Shown piece after piece: positions 15,466-22,938 of a DNA stretch of 55,270 nucleotides; position 1 is the first letter of the stretch; every line of letters starts with the position of its first letter. The stretch covers positions 1-55,270 of the forward strand of contig JACKFB010000024.1 of NCBI GenBank assembly GCA_020632695.1, in the 5' to 3' direction. The notes beneath the pieces were generated by a model. It did not search any database. It was given only the letters and a program-made list of their open reading frames with translations, and had not been told where the DNA came from. The DNA comes from Deltaproteobacteria bacterium. GTDB taxonomy: Bacteria; Myxococcota_A; UBA9042; PHBI01; JACKFB01. The position numbers and the translations under genes are program-made.

Positions 15466-18400
15466 GGTTCCTCGTCGGGGGCCAGGGTGGGGGTGGGGGC
15501 GCCACAGCCGCCGCCGCCCGGGGTCTCGATCCGCACGCGGTCGCCGGCCCCGAGCGCCGTCGCCTCGCCGTTCCAGCGCTGCCAGACCCCGCCCAGGCGC
15601 AGCGCGTCGCAGCCGGGCTCGCCGGGCTGGCCGCCCAGAAGCCCCGGCGCCCCGGAGTCCCGGCGCGTGGCCAGGAGCCCGGCGGTCGCAGCTCCCAGGA
15701 CCTCCAGCTCGCGCACCAGCCCGTCCCCGCCCGAGAAGGCACCGCGACCGCCGCTGTGCGGGCGCCGAGAGAAGCGCCACAGGCGCAGCGGCAGCCGCGC
15801 CTCCAGCACCTCGGGATCGGTGGCGCGGGTGTTGGTCATGTGGACCTGGCGGCCGCTGGGCCCGGGGCCGCGAGCCGACGCGCCGGTGCCGCCGCCGATG
15901 GTCTCGTAGAGCGACCAGCGCACGCCGTCTGGGGTCGCCCCGCCCAGGGTGAGGTTGTTCATGGTGCCCTGGGACGCGGCGCGGGCGCCGGCGGCCCGCA
16001 GGAAGAGGTCGACGAGGCGCTGCGAGGTCTCGACGTTGCCGCCGGCGATGGCGGCCTCGGGCGGCGGGTGGACGATGGAGGGGTGGGGGGCGCGGATGCT
16101 CACCCGCTCCAGCGCGCCCTCGTTGAGCGGGATGGGGTGATCGACCAGGACGCGCAGGCTGTAGAGGACGGCCGCCCGCACCACGGCCTGAGGCGCGTTG
16201 AGGTTTCCCGGGTGCGGGCCACCGCTGCCGCTCAGGTCGACCAGGAGTCCGCCCTCGTGCGGCTCGAGCGCGAGGCGCAGCGGCACGCCGTCGATGCTGT
16301 CCTCGGCCCGCCCGGGGGCGAGCGAGGCGAGGACCCGGTCGATGGCCTCCCTGGCGACGTCTTGCAGGTGGGCCATCCAGGCGGCGATGAGCCCGGGTGC
16401 GCCCAGCTCGGTCAGGAGCCGCGCGGCGTGGGCGTTGGAGGCGATCTGGGCCTCGAGGTCGGCCCGTACCGTCTCCGGTTCGCGACAGCCCGCCAGCGCC
16501 TGGCCCAGCTCGCGCAGCCGGCCCCCATCGAGCAGCGGCAGGCGACGCAGCACGATGCCCTCGTCGTCGATCCTCGATGACCGAGGTGGCATCGAGCCGG
16601 GTGTGAGGCCGCCGACGTCCACGTGGTGCGCGCGGCAGGCCACGAAGAAGCGCTCGGCGCCTGCCGACACCGGCGTGATCACCGTGAGATCGGGCAGGTG
16701 CGAGCCCCCCGCGTCGGGCGCGTTGGTCAGGTAGGCCTGGCCGGGCTCTGGCTCGGGGAGGTGCCGCAGCAGGTCGCGTACGGTCTCGCCCATGGCGCCG
16801 AGGTGCACCGGCACGTGCGGCGCGTTGGCCACGAGGCGGCCGGCCGCGTCGAACACGGCGCAGGAGAAGTCGTGGCGCTCGCGGATGTTCACCGAGCGTG
16901 CCAGGCGCGCCAGCACCGCGCCCGCTTCGGTGGCGACGGCCTGGAACCGGCCGGACCACAGCTCGACGGCGTGGGGCGTGCGCTCGTGGCCGGGCGCGGG
17001 GGAGGGGGCCGCCCGGTCCTCGAGTACCAGCAGCCCGGCTCGTCGCGCCGCCGTGAAGCCGGCGGGCACCCACACGCTGGTGGTCGGGCTGACCAGGAGG
17101 CGCGGTCCGTCGATCTGCTCCTCGCCCAGGCCGAAGGGGTCGGCGTCGGCGTCGGGTACCGGCGGCTCGGCCGCGCACACCCGCACGCGGACGTTGACCA
17201 CCTCGAGCGCGTGGGAGGGGCGGGCGAAGCCGAAGCGCTGGCGGTGCATCTCCTCGAAGGCGCTGACCAGCGCGGGCCAGGGGTCGCCCGCAGGGTCGGG
17301 GAGGGGCAGCTCGAGCGCGTGGTCGGTGCCGCGATAGCGCAGCTCCAGCGAGCGGTGCTCGGTGTCCATGACCGGAAGGCCGGCGGCCAGCGCGTCGAGG
17401 GCGGCCAGCGCCTCCGGCATCGCCTCGGGCATCGGTCGCCACAGCGCGCGCACGGCGCTCTCCTCGCGCCGCGCCAGCGCCTGACCGAAGGCGCAGAGCA
17501 CCGCGGCTGCGGGGTGGACCAGCACCGTGCGGATGCCGAGGCGGCGCGCGACCTCCGCGGCGTGCTGCCCGGCCGCTCCGCCGTAGCTGACCAGGGCGTG
17601 GTCGGCGAGGTCGACGCCGCGGGAGAGCGCCAGGCGGCGAACGGCCTGGGCCATGGACTCGCGCGCCAGGTCGAGGAAGTCGGCGGCGGGCCCGGGGAGG
17701 CGGACCCTGGACGGGTCCAGCGGGGGGGCGAAGGCGGAGGGGTCGATGAGCCCCTCGGCCAGGGCGGCGTCGGTCAGGGTCGGGGGGCCTCCCCGGCCGT
17801 AGCACTGGGGTCCGGGGTCGGCGCCGGCCGAGCGCGGCCCGACGCTCAGGCGCAAGCCGTCGTTGCCCAGGATCGAGCCGCCGCCGGCCGCGATGGTGTC
17901 CACCTCGAGCATGGGGCGCCGGAGCCGCACGCCGGCCACGCGCACGTCGCCGTGGCGGCGCGGCGGCTCGTGGCTGTCGACGCGGCAGATGTCGGTGGAG
18001 GTCCCACCCATGTCCAGGCCGACGGCCCGCGCGAACCCGGCCATGCGCGCGACGGCGGCCACCGCCAGCACCCCGCCGGCGGGCCCCGATAGCACCGCGT
18101 CGGGCGCGCGCAGGTCTTCGGCGGCACACAGGCTGCCGTCCGAGCGCATGGCCATCGCGTCGGGGGGCACCCGGTCGCGGGCGAGGGCGCTGCGCAAGAG
18201 CGGGGTCACCGCCGCGTCCACCAGCGTGGTCTCGATGCGCGCGAGGTAGCCGAGCTCGGGCGAGACCTCGTGACCGAGGGCGACGAAGGGCACGTGGCCG
18301 GCCAGCGCCGCGGCGACGGCGCGCTCGTGGGCAGGGTTCTCGTGGCTGTGCAGGAGCACGACGGCCACCGACTCGACACCGGCCGCCAGCGCGCGCTCGG

Positions 18401-18728
18401 CGAGATCGGCGGGCACGCAGAGCGGCTCGATCTCCACGCCCGCCGCGTCGAGGCGCCCGTCCACCTCGACGACGAGCTGGCAGAGCGGCTCCGGCCAGCG
18501 GGCGTCCGGGTCGAAGAGCTGCGGGCGGGTCTGGTCGCCGATGTGCACGAGGTCGCCGAAGCCCCGGGTCACGACCAGCATGGTGGGCACGCCGCGCCGC
18601 TCCAGCAGCGCGTTGGTCGCCACGGTGGTGCCGACGACCAGCGGGCCGCGGGCCAGCTCGCCGATGACGGCGCGGTCGCTGGGGACCTTGGTGACGCTCA
18701 GTGCGCCGTCGTCCGCGACGGTGACCAC
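15462..18728 (-). CDS. Fused hydantoinase A/B (5-oxoprolinase family)
   Basis: At least 1088 residues. The first half is HyuA-like (VVGTTVATNALLERRG, actin-fold SGPAGGVLAVAAVARM and DMGGTSTDICRV). The second half is HyuB-like from about HAVELWSGRFQAVATEAG, with LSGSGGPHPGNLNAPQAVVRAAVLY, and it ends GDRVRIETPGGGGCG, a typical Gly-rich tail. The family includes ATP-dependent 5-oxoprolinase (5-oxoproline to glutamate) and N-methylhydantoinases; the substrate here is not certain. 18728 is the nearest canonical start (GTG). The family's N-terminal phosphate-binding motif, FVDRGGTFTDVV, is encoded just upstream (to 18758) with no ATG, GTG or TTG before the preceding in-frame stop. The true start may be the ATT at 18770 or another unusual codon. 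Confidence 0.9.
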   Translation of the reverse strand: MVTVADDGALSVTKVPSDRAVIGELARGPLVVGTTVATNALLERRGVPTMLVVTRGFGDLVHIGDQTRPQLFDPDARWPEPLCQLVVEVDGRLDAAGVEIEPLCVPADLAERALAAGVESVAVVLLHSHENPAHERAVAAALAGHVPFVALGHEVSPELGYLARIETTLVDAAVTPLLRSALARDRVPPDAMAMRSDGSLCAAEDLRAPDAVLSGPAGGVLAVAAVARMAGFARAVGLDMGGTSTDICRVDSHEPPRRHGDVRVAGVRLRRPMLEVDTIAAGGGSILGNDGLRLSVGPRSAGADPGPQCYGRGGPPTLTDAALAEGLIDPSAFAPPLDPSRVRLPGPAADFLDLARESMAQAVRRLALSRGVDLADHALVSYGGAAGQHAAEVARRLGIRTVLVHPAAAVLCAFGQALARREESAVRALWRPMPEAMPEALAALDALAAGLPVMDTEHRSLELRYRGTDHALELPLPDPAGDPWPALVSAFEEMHRQRFGFARPSHALEVVNVRVRVCAAEPPVPDADADPFGLGEEQIDGPRLLVSPTTSVWVPAGFTAARRAGLLVLEDRAAPSPAPGHERTPHAVELWSGRFQAVATEAGAVLARLARSVNIRERHDFSCAVFDAAGRLVANAPHVPVHLGAMGETVRDLLRHLPEPEPGQAYLTNAPDAGGSHLPDLTVITPVSAGAERFFVACRAHHVDVGGLTPGSMPPRSSRIDDEGIVLRRLPLLDGGRLRELGQALAGCREPETVRADLEAQIASNAHAARLLTELGAPGLIAAWMAHLQDVAREAIDRVLASLAPGRAEDSIDGVPLRLALEPHEGGLLVDLSGSGGPHPGNLNAPQAVVRAAVLYSLRVLVDHPIPLNEGALERVSIRAPHPSIVHPPPEAAIAGGNVETSQRLVDLFLRAAGARAASQGTMNNLTLGGATPDGVRWSLYETIGGGTGASARGPGPSGRQVHMTNTRATDPEVLEARLPLRLWRFSRRPHSGGRGAFSGGDGLVRELEVLGAATAGLLATRRDSGAPGLLGGQPGEPGCDALRLGGVWQRWNGEATALGAGDRVRIETPGGGGCGAPTPTLAPDEEP

Positions 18729-18897
18729 GTCGGTGAAGGTGCCACCGCGATCGACGAAGGTGCGGAGAATGGCGGCGCTCTCGGCGGGTCGGCCCGCGGG
18801 CCGGGGCGGCCGGACGGGCGCGATCGACGAGACCGGCGCCGTCCGTGAGGACCAGGGAGGCAGGAAGGTGTGCGCGGGCGACGGGGTCGCGGCGAGC

Positions 18898-18925
18898 GGG
18901 ACGCCCGCAAGTCTGCGGGCGTCCC
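18898..18925 (-). terminator. Terminator-like hairpin after the small lipoprotein
   Basis: A perfect 12-bp stem GGGACGCCCGCA / TGCGGGCGTCCC with a 4-nt loop lies 20 nt past the lipoprotein stop on the minus strand. No T run follows, so efficiency is uncertain. It sits between that gene and the hydantoinase, implying that the latter has its own promoter in the short stretch 18770-18897. Confidence 0.55.
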
Positions 18926-18944
18926 CCTTCCCGATCCGGGAGGA

Positions 18945-19364
18945 CTACATGCTGTACATGTAGGTCGTCGTCTGCTTGTCGCGGGTGTTGGTCACGTTGA
19001 GGGTGCGCGGGTTCCAGCCGATGGTGTACTCGAGCACCTGGACCTCACCGCCCGCCGGGGTCAGGTAGATCTTGCCGCGGCGGAGCTCCCAGGTGCCGGT
19101 CTGCTTGGTGGTCGGGCAGGGCGGCGCGCCGCAGGAGCGCACGGTCTGCATGGTGTACTTGCCGTCCGAGCCGAGCATGAAGGTGGACTGACCGGCCTGC
19201 CACGTGCCCGGCAGCGCCTCCTGGTCGGACATCTGGGGCGTGGACGGGCCGGCGGCGGGCTCGTCAGCCTTCTTCTGGTCCTTGTGGCAGGCGCCGACCG
19301 ACAGCGAGAGCGAGAAGGCGATGAGCGCCATGGTAGAGATGCGAATGAGCTTCTTCATGAGCAT
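18945..19364 (-). CDS. Small lipoprotein, possibly lipocalin-like
   Basis: 139 residues. The N-terminus MLMKKLIRISTMALIAFSLS is followed by the lipobox-like SVGAC (Cys26 lipidated), then a short acidic linker. The C-terminal ~85 residues form a small beta-rich domain with ALPGTWQAGQSTFMLGSDGKYTM, KQTGTWELRRGKIYLTP and an internal CGAPPC. The GTW ... GTWEL pattern is common in META/lipocalin-like sheet proteins, but the family cannot be fixed. Two ATGs (19364 and 19358) are possible; AGGA fits the second better by spacing. It is separated from neighbours on both sides. Confidence 0.75.
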   Translation of the reverse strand: MLMKKLIRISTMALIAFSLSLSVGACHKDQKKADEPAAGPSTPQMSDQEALPGTWQAGQSTFMLGSDGKYTMQTVRSCGAPPCPTTKQTGTWELRRGKIYLTPAGGEVQVLEYTIGWNPRTLNVTNTRDKQTTTYMYSM

Positions 19365-19446
19365 GAGTCCTGCGATTCGGGGGAATGGGGCACGACTCCC
19401 CAGGGAGATCTCTCAGACCCGTCCGGTGGCGTCGTGGCTTCGCAAC

Positions 19447-20973
19447 TTAGGAAGTTTGCTCCGGCCCGTCAACGCGTGCCTTTGCTGCGCGCACATCCGA
19501 GGCGTCCTGGCGTGATCGCGGCAGGAAGACGTGGAAGGTGGCGCCCTCGCCGGGCATGGAGTCGAGCCGGATGCGTCCGCCGTGTCGTTCCAGGATCTTG
19601 AGCACGATGTTGAGGCCCGCGCCCGTGCCCTCGAACTCCTCCTGGCGGTGCAGGCGCCCGAAGAGCCGGAAGATGGTGCCCTCGTCCTCGGCCGCGATGC
19701 CGATGCCGTTGTCGCCGACCCAGAAGTGGTGGTCGTCTCCCTCGGCGGCGTAGCCCACGACGATCCTGGCGACGGGCTCGCGCGCAGTGAACTTGACCGC
19801 GTTGCCGATGAGGTTGTCGAAGAGGTGATGGATGGCCACCCGCTGCGCCACGATGGCCGGCAGATCCCCCTGGACCTGGACGTCGAAGGCCCGCCCCCCG
19901 GCGTTGGAGACGTGGAAATCCAGCAGCTTCTGCACGATCTCCCCGACCGCGACGGACTCGAAGGCGTCCTCGGAGCGCGAGAGGTGGCTCATCTCGAGGA
20001 GCTGCTCGATCTGTCGGCTCTGCTCGGCGCAGCAATCGACCAGGAAGGACAGGTAACGCTTGCCCGCGTCGTCGAGCTTGTCCTTGTACCGCGCTGCGAG
20101 CAGCCCCGCGAAGCTCCCCATGGTGCGCAGCGGCGCCTTGAGCGCGTGGGACACCGAGTAGCTGAAGGCCTCCAGCTCCTCGTTCTTCCGCTCGAGCAGC
20201 GCCGCCTTTTCTTGCAGTGCACGCTGCAATTCGTCGCGCTCGGTCTCGTCGCGGACGATGGCCGTGAAGCCGCTGCCGGTGCTCGACTGGAAGCCCGACA
20301 GCGAGATGTCTCCGGGGAAGCTGCGCCCGTCGTTGAGCCGCACGCAGGGCACCGCCAGCCGCTTGGCGCCGCTGCCTTCGACCCGCGCGGCCTCGGCCAG
20401 GGCCAGGCGGATCGCCGAGCGCGCCGCCGGGCCGACCAGATCCTCGACCGCTCGCCCCATGAGGCTGTTGCCCGGAGCCCCGAACATCTCCTGGGCGGCC
20501 GGGTTCGCCAGCGTCACCAGCCCCTCGCGGTCCAGGGTCAGGATGGCGTCGCGGGCGGTCTGCATGATCGAGCGGTAGCGGTCCGCGATGAGCAGCGCGT
20601 CGTCCTCGAAGCGCAGGCGCTCGCGGACGTCCAGCAGGGCGACGGTGACCGCCGTGCGCCGCTGCTCGGCGTCGGGCCAGGCACGCGCCGTGACCATGAC
20701 CTTGAGGTCCACGCTCCCGTCGACCACCAGGCGCATCATGGTCGGCGGCACCCGCCCGTCGGGCCCCATCTCGTGCAGCGCGAGGCTCCACACCGCCTGC
20801 CCCTCGCCATCGAAGAGCTCCCCGAGCGGGCGGCCGCGCAGGCGGCTCGGCTCGAGCGGCGCCAGGAGCTCGTGGGTCTGCGCGTTGGCGGCCACGACGG
20901 CGCCCCAGGCGTCCAGGAGCAGCGCCGCGTAGGGCGCGCCGTCGAAGAAGAGCTCGCGCGCCTCGGGCTCCAT
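19447..20973 (-). CDS. Soluble PAS-domain sensor histidine kinase
   Basis: 508 residues, no membrane segment. A PAS-like domain occupies about 10-115 and a second PAS about 130-245 (RYRSIMQTARDAILTLDREG ... NPAAQEMFG). A short coiled coil leads into HisKA with the phosphoacceptor His276 (YSVSHALKAPLR). HATPase_c follows: N box HHLFDNLIGNAVKF, G1 VGDNGIGIA, G2 EGTGAGLNIVLKILERHGG. The residue after His276 is Ala rather than the usual Asp or Glu, which may alter catalysis. No response regulator is adjacent, so it is an orphan kinase. The ATG at 20973 follows the exonuclease stop by 2 nt, so the two genes are cotranscribed. Nothing is seen in 19365-19446. Confidence 0.9.
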   Translation of the reverse strand: MEPEARELFFDGAPYAALLLDAWGAVVAANAQTHELLAPLEPSRLRGRPLGELFDGEGQAVWSLALHEMGPDGRVPPTMMRLVVDGSVDLKVMVTARAWPDAEQRRTAVTVALLDVRERLRFEDDALLIADRYRSIMQTARDAILTLDREGLVTLANPAAQEMFGAPGNSLMGRAVEDLVGPAARSAIRLALAEAARVEGSGAKRLAVPCVRLNDGRSFPGDISLSGFQSSTGSGFTAIVRDETERDELQRALQEKAALLERKNEELEAFSYSVSHALKAPLRTMGSFAGLLAARYKDKLDDAGKRYLSFLVDCCAEQSRQIEQLLEMSHLSRSEDAFESVAVGEIVQKLLDFHVSNAGGRAFDVQVQGDLPAIVAQRVAIHHLFDNLIGNAVKFTAREPVARIVVGYAAEGDDHHFWVGDNGIGIAAEDEGTIFRLFGRLHRQEEFEGTGAGLNIVLKILERHGGRIRLDSMPGEGATFHVFLPRSRQDASDVRAAKARVDGPEQTS

Positions 20974-20975
20974 GC

Positions 20976-21737
20976 TCAGCGCCGCGAGCCCGAGTCGGGC
21001 AGGTGGCTGAACATGGCCCGCACCGGGTCGGGGTCGTCGCTGTAGATGTAGGCGGGACCCAGCGCGTTGCCCCGGTCGGCGGGGCTGAGCCCGGCGGTCG
21101 GCGACGCGTCGAAGGCCTGACCGCCCCGCCGCTTGCGCCAGCCGGCCATCTCGTTGTCCTGCTGCTGGGCCCACTGCGCCTGCAGCAGCTCCAGGTCGGC
21201 CAGCAGCTCCGGCAGGTCGGCCCGCAGCGCGTAGAGCACCTGCCCCGCGGCGATGGCGTCGGCGTCGGCCCGGTGCGCGTTGGACAGCTCGATACCCAGG
21301 CGCGCGGCGGTCGCGGCGAGCCGCTTCGAGCCCTGGTTCTTGTGCAGCTCGCGCACGAAGACCAGCGGGTCGATCGACGCGGTGGGCGCCCACTCGAGGC
21401 CGCAGCGCCGGAGCTCCGCCTGCACGAAGCCGCGGTCGAAGGGCAGGTTGTAGGCCACGAAGGCGCGGCCCTCGAGCCGGCGGGCCACCTCGTGCGCGAC
21501 CTGGTCGAAGGTGGGCGCGGTGGCCAGATCCTCGGGGGTGATCCGGGTGATGTTCACCACCTCGGGGGGCAGCTCGCGCTGCGGGTTCACCAGCGACACG
21601 TAGCGGTCGGTCACCACCGCGCCGCACATGTGCACGACGGCGATCTCGATGACGCGGTCGTTTTCCGGGTCCAGACCGGTGGTCTCGACGTCGACGATGG
21701 CCAGGGGATGATCGAACCAGGGGGCGTCAGCGCTCAT
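20976..21737 (-). CDS. DEDDh 3'-5' exonuclease (DnaQ/epsilon-like)
   Basis: 253 residues. The exonuclease fold is clear: Exo I Asp16/Glu18 in AIVDVETTGLDPENDRVIEIAVV, Exo II in FVAYNLPFDRGFVQAEL, and Exo III His/Asp in NAHRADADAIAAGQV. These four acidic residues plus His define the DEDDh group that includes the DNA polymerase III epsilon subunit and stand-alone RNase T-like enzymes. A C-terminal extension of ~70 residues (Gln-rich, then GGQAFDASPTAG) is not part of the domain and has no obvious clamp-binding motif I can be sure of. The role could be DNA repair or RNA trimming. It leads an operon with the histidine kinase. Confidence 0.9.
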   Translation of the reverse strand: MSADAPWFDHPLAIVDVETTGLDPENDRVIEIAVVHMCGAVVTDRYVSLVNPQRELPPEVVNITRITPEDLATAPTFDQVAHEVARRLEGRAFVAYNLPFDRGFVQAELRRCGLEWAPTASIDPLVFVRELHKNQGSKRLAATAARLGIELSNAHRADADAIAAGQVLYALRADLPELLADLELLQAQWAQQQDNEMAGWRKRRGGQAFDASPTAGLSPADRGNALGPAYIYSDDPDPVRAMFSHLPDSGSRR

Positions 21738-21836
21738 GGGCGCAGCATAGCTGAAAGGTCCGGGCCGGGCGATCGCGCGATGGCGGCGCGCGACGGAAGG
21801 GCGGGGCGCCGGCGGCCGTCGGCGCGGCGCTCGTGA

Positions 21837-22769
21837 TCAGCCGTCATCGGCGAGCGTGATCGCCAGCGCGTAGGCCCGGCGCTTCGCAACGCCGAGGCGC
21901 GCGGCCACCGCCGTCGCGGCGTCCCGCGTGCGCGTCCCGGCGGCCCTGGCCTCCCGCAGCGCGGCCAGCAGCTCCGCGTCGGTGACCTCGCGCTCCACCG
22001 GGGCGTGGTGCAGCAGGACGACGGCCTCGCCCCGTGCGCTGTCGGCGTCCATCTGCGAGGCCAGCTCGCGAGCGACGCCGCGGTACCACTGCTCGTGCAG
22101 CTTGGTCAGCTCGCGAGCGATGACCAGCCGGGCCTCGGGCAGGCACCGCGCCAGCTCGTCCACCACGCGCGACAGGTCGCGGGCCGGGCAGAAGAAGGCG
22201 TGGGTGCCCGGCGCCAGGGCCTCGAAGCGCGCCCGCCGCTCGGCCGGGCGCTTGGGCAGGAAGCCGTGAAAGCAGAAGCCGTCGCTCGGCAGGCCGCTGG
22301 CCGACAGCGCCGCCAGCAGCGCCGAGGGGCCTGGGACGGGCACCACCGGATGGCCGGCCGCCGCCGCCGCCTCGCAGAGCCTCGCGCCCGGGTCGCTGAT
22401 GCCCGGGGTGCCGGCGTCGCTGACCAGGGCCACGGCCTCGCCGCGCGCGAGCAGGGCCAGGATCCCGGCGGTGCTGGCGGCCTCGTTGTGGGCCTCGTGC
22501 CGCAGGAGCGGCCGCGCGACACCGAGGTGCGCGCAGAGCCGCCCGGTGACGCGGGTGTCCTCGCAGGCGATGTGATCCACCGCGGACAGCACGCGCGCCG
22601 CGCGCCACGTGATGTCCTCGAGGTTCCCTATGGGGGTCGCCACCACGTAGAGCGACCCGCCCTCGACGGGCGCGCGACCGCCCGGCGACGGCCCGCCCGT
22701 CTCCTCGCGCTCGGGCGACCCCGGGGCCGCGTCATCCGAAGCCCCCGGGGGGGCGGGCTGACCGGCCAC
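21837..22769 (-). CDS. rsmI: 16S rRNA (cytidine-1402-2'-O)-methyltransferase RsmI
   Basis: 310 residues. RsmI methylates the ribose of C1402 in the decoding centre of 16S rRNA using S-adenosylmethionine. The tetrapyrrole-methylase fold is evident: SLYVVATPIGNLEDITWRA, DHIACEDTRVTGRL, LVSDAGTPGISDPGARL, PVVPVPGPSALLAALSASGLPSDGFCFHGFLP, and RLVIARELTKLHEQWYRG. The first ~37 residues (Pro, Gly and Ser rich) are a non-conserved extension; the GTG at 22769 is the annotated start, but a later one could be used. A long palindrome directly abuts its 5' side. Confidence 0.95.
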   Translation of the reverse strand: MAGQPAPPGASDDAAPGSPEREETGGPSPGGRAPVEGGSLYVVATPIGNLEDITWRAARVLSAVDHIACEDTRVTGRLCAHLGVARPLLRHEAHNEAASTAGILALLARGEAVALVSDAGTPGISDPGARLCEAAAAAGHPVVPVPGPSALLAALSASGLPSDGFCFHGFLPKRPAERRARFEALAPGTHAFFCPARDLSRVVDELARCLPEARLVIARELTKLHEQWYRGVARELASQMDADSARGEAVVLLHHAPVEREVTDAELLAALREARAAGTRTRDAATAVAARLGVAKRRAYALAITLADDG

Positions 22770-22778
22770 CGAGGCCCT

Positions 22779-22938
22779 AGGGCCGGTGTGAAGACAGGTA
22801 GGTCGAGCACGCGAGGAGGCGCCTCACCGACGGCCCCTCGAAATCCGAAGCTGTATCTGGATACTGCGAGGATTCGAGGGGATGTCGGTGAGGAAGCATC
22901 CGACGCGAGATCGGCGTAGCTGTCTTCATACAGGCCCT
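22779..22938. repeat. 160-bp near-continuous palindrome (element P4)
   Basis: The clearest of the long palindromes. It is centred between 22858 and 22859 (GTATC-TG-GATAC) and its two 80-bp arms are inverted copies over almost their whole length. Shared blocks are AGGGCC, TGAAGACAG, CCTCACCGAC and CCCCTCGAA. The right arm includes the first base of the TPR gene's stop codon; the left arm ends 9 bp before the rsmI start. The RNA would fold into a hairpin of roughly 75 bp. Confidence 0.85.

Noticed and set aside
14764..18129. 1121-residue minus-strand frame spanning the HD and hydantoinase genes
   Set aside because: Only its last 233 residues are real (the HD protein). The rest is the hydantoinase gene read in another frame, rich in Arg and Ala.
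22779..22938. CRISPR or phage attachment site
   Set aside because: There are no spaced direct repeats; the structure is a single inverted repeat with no integrase or tRNA beside it.
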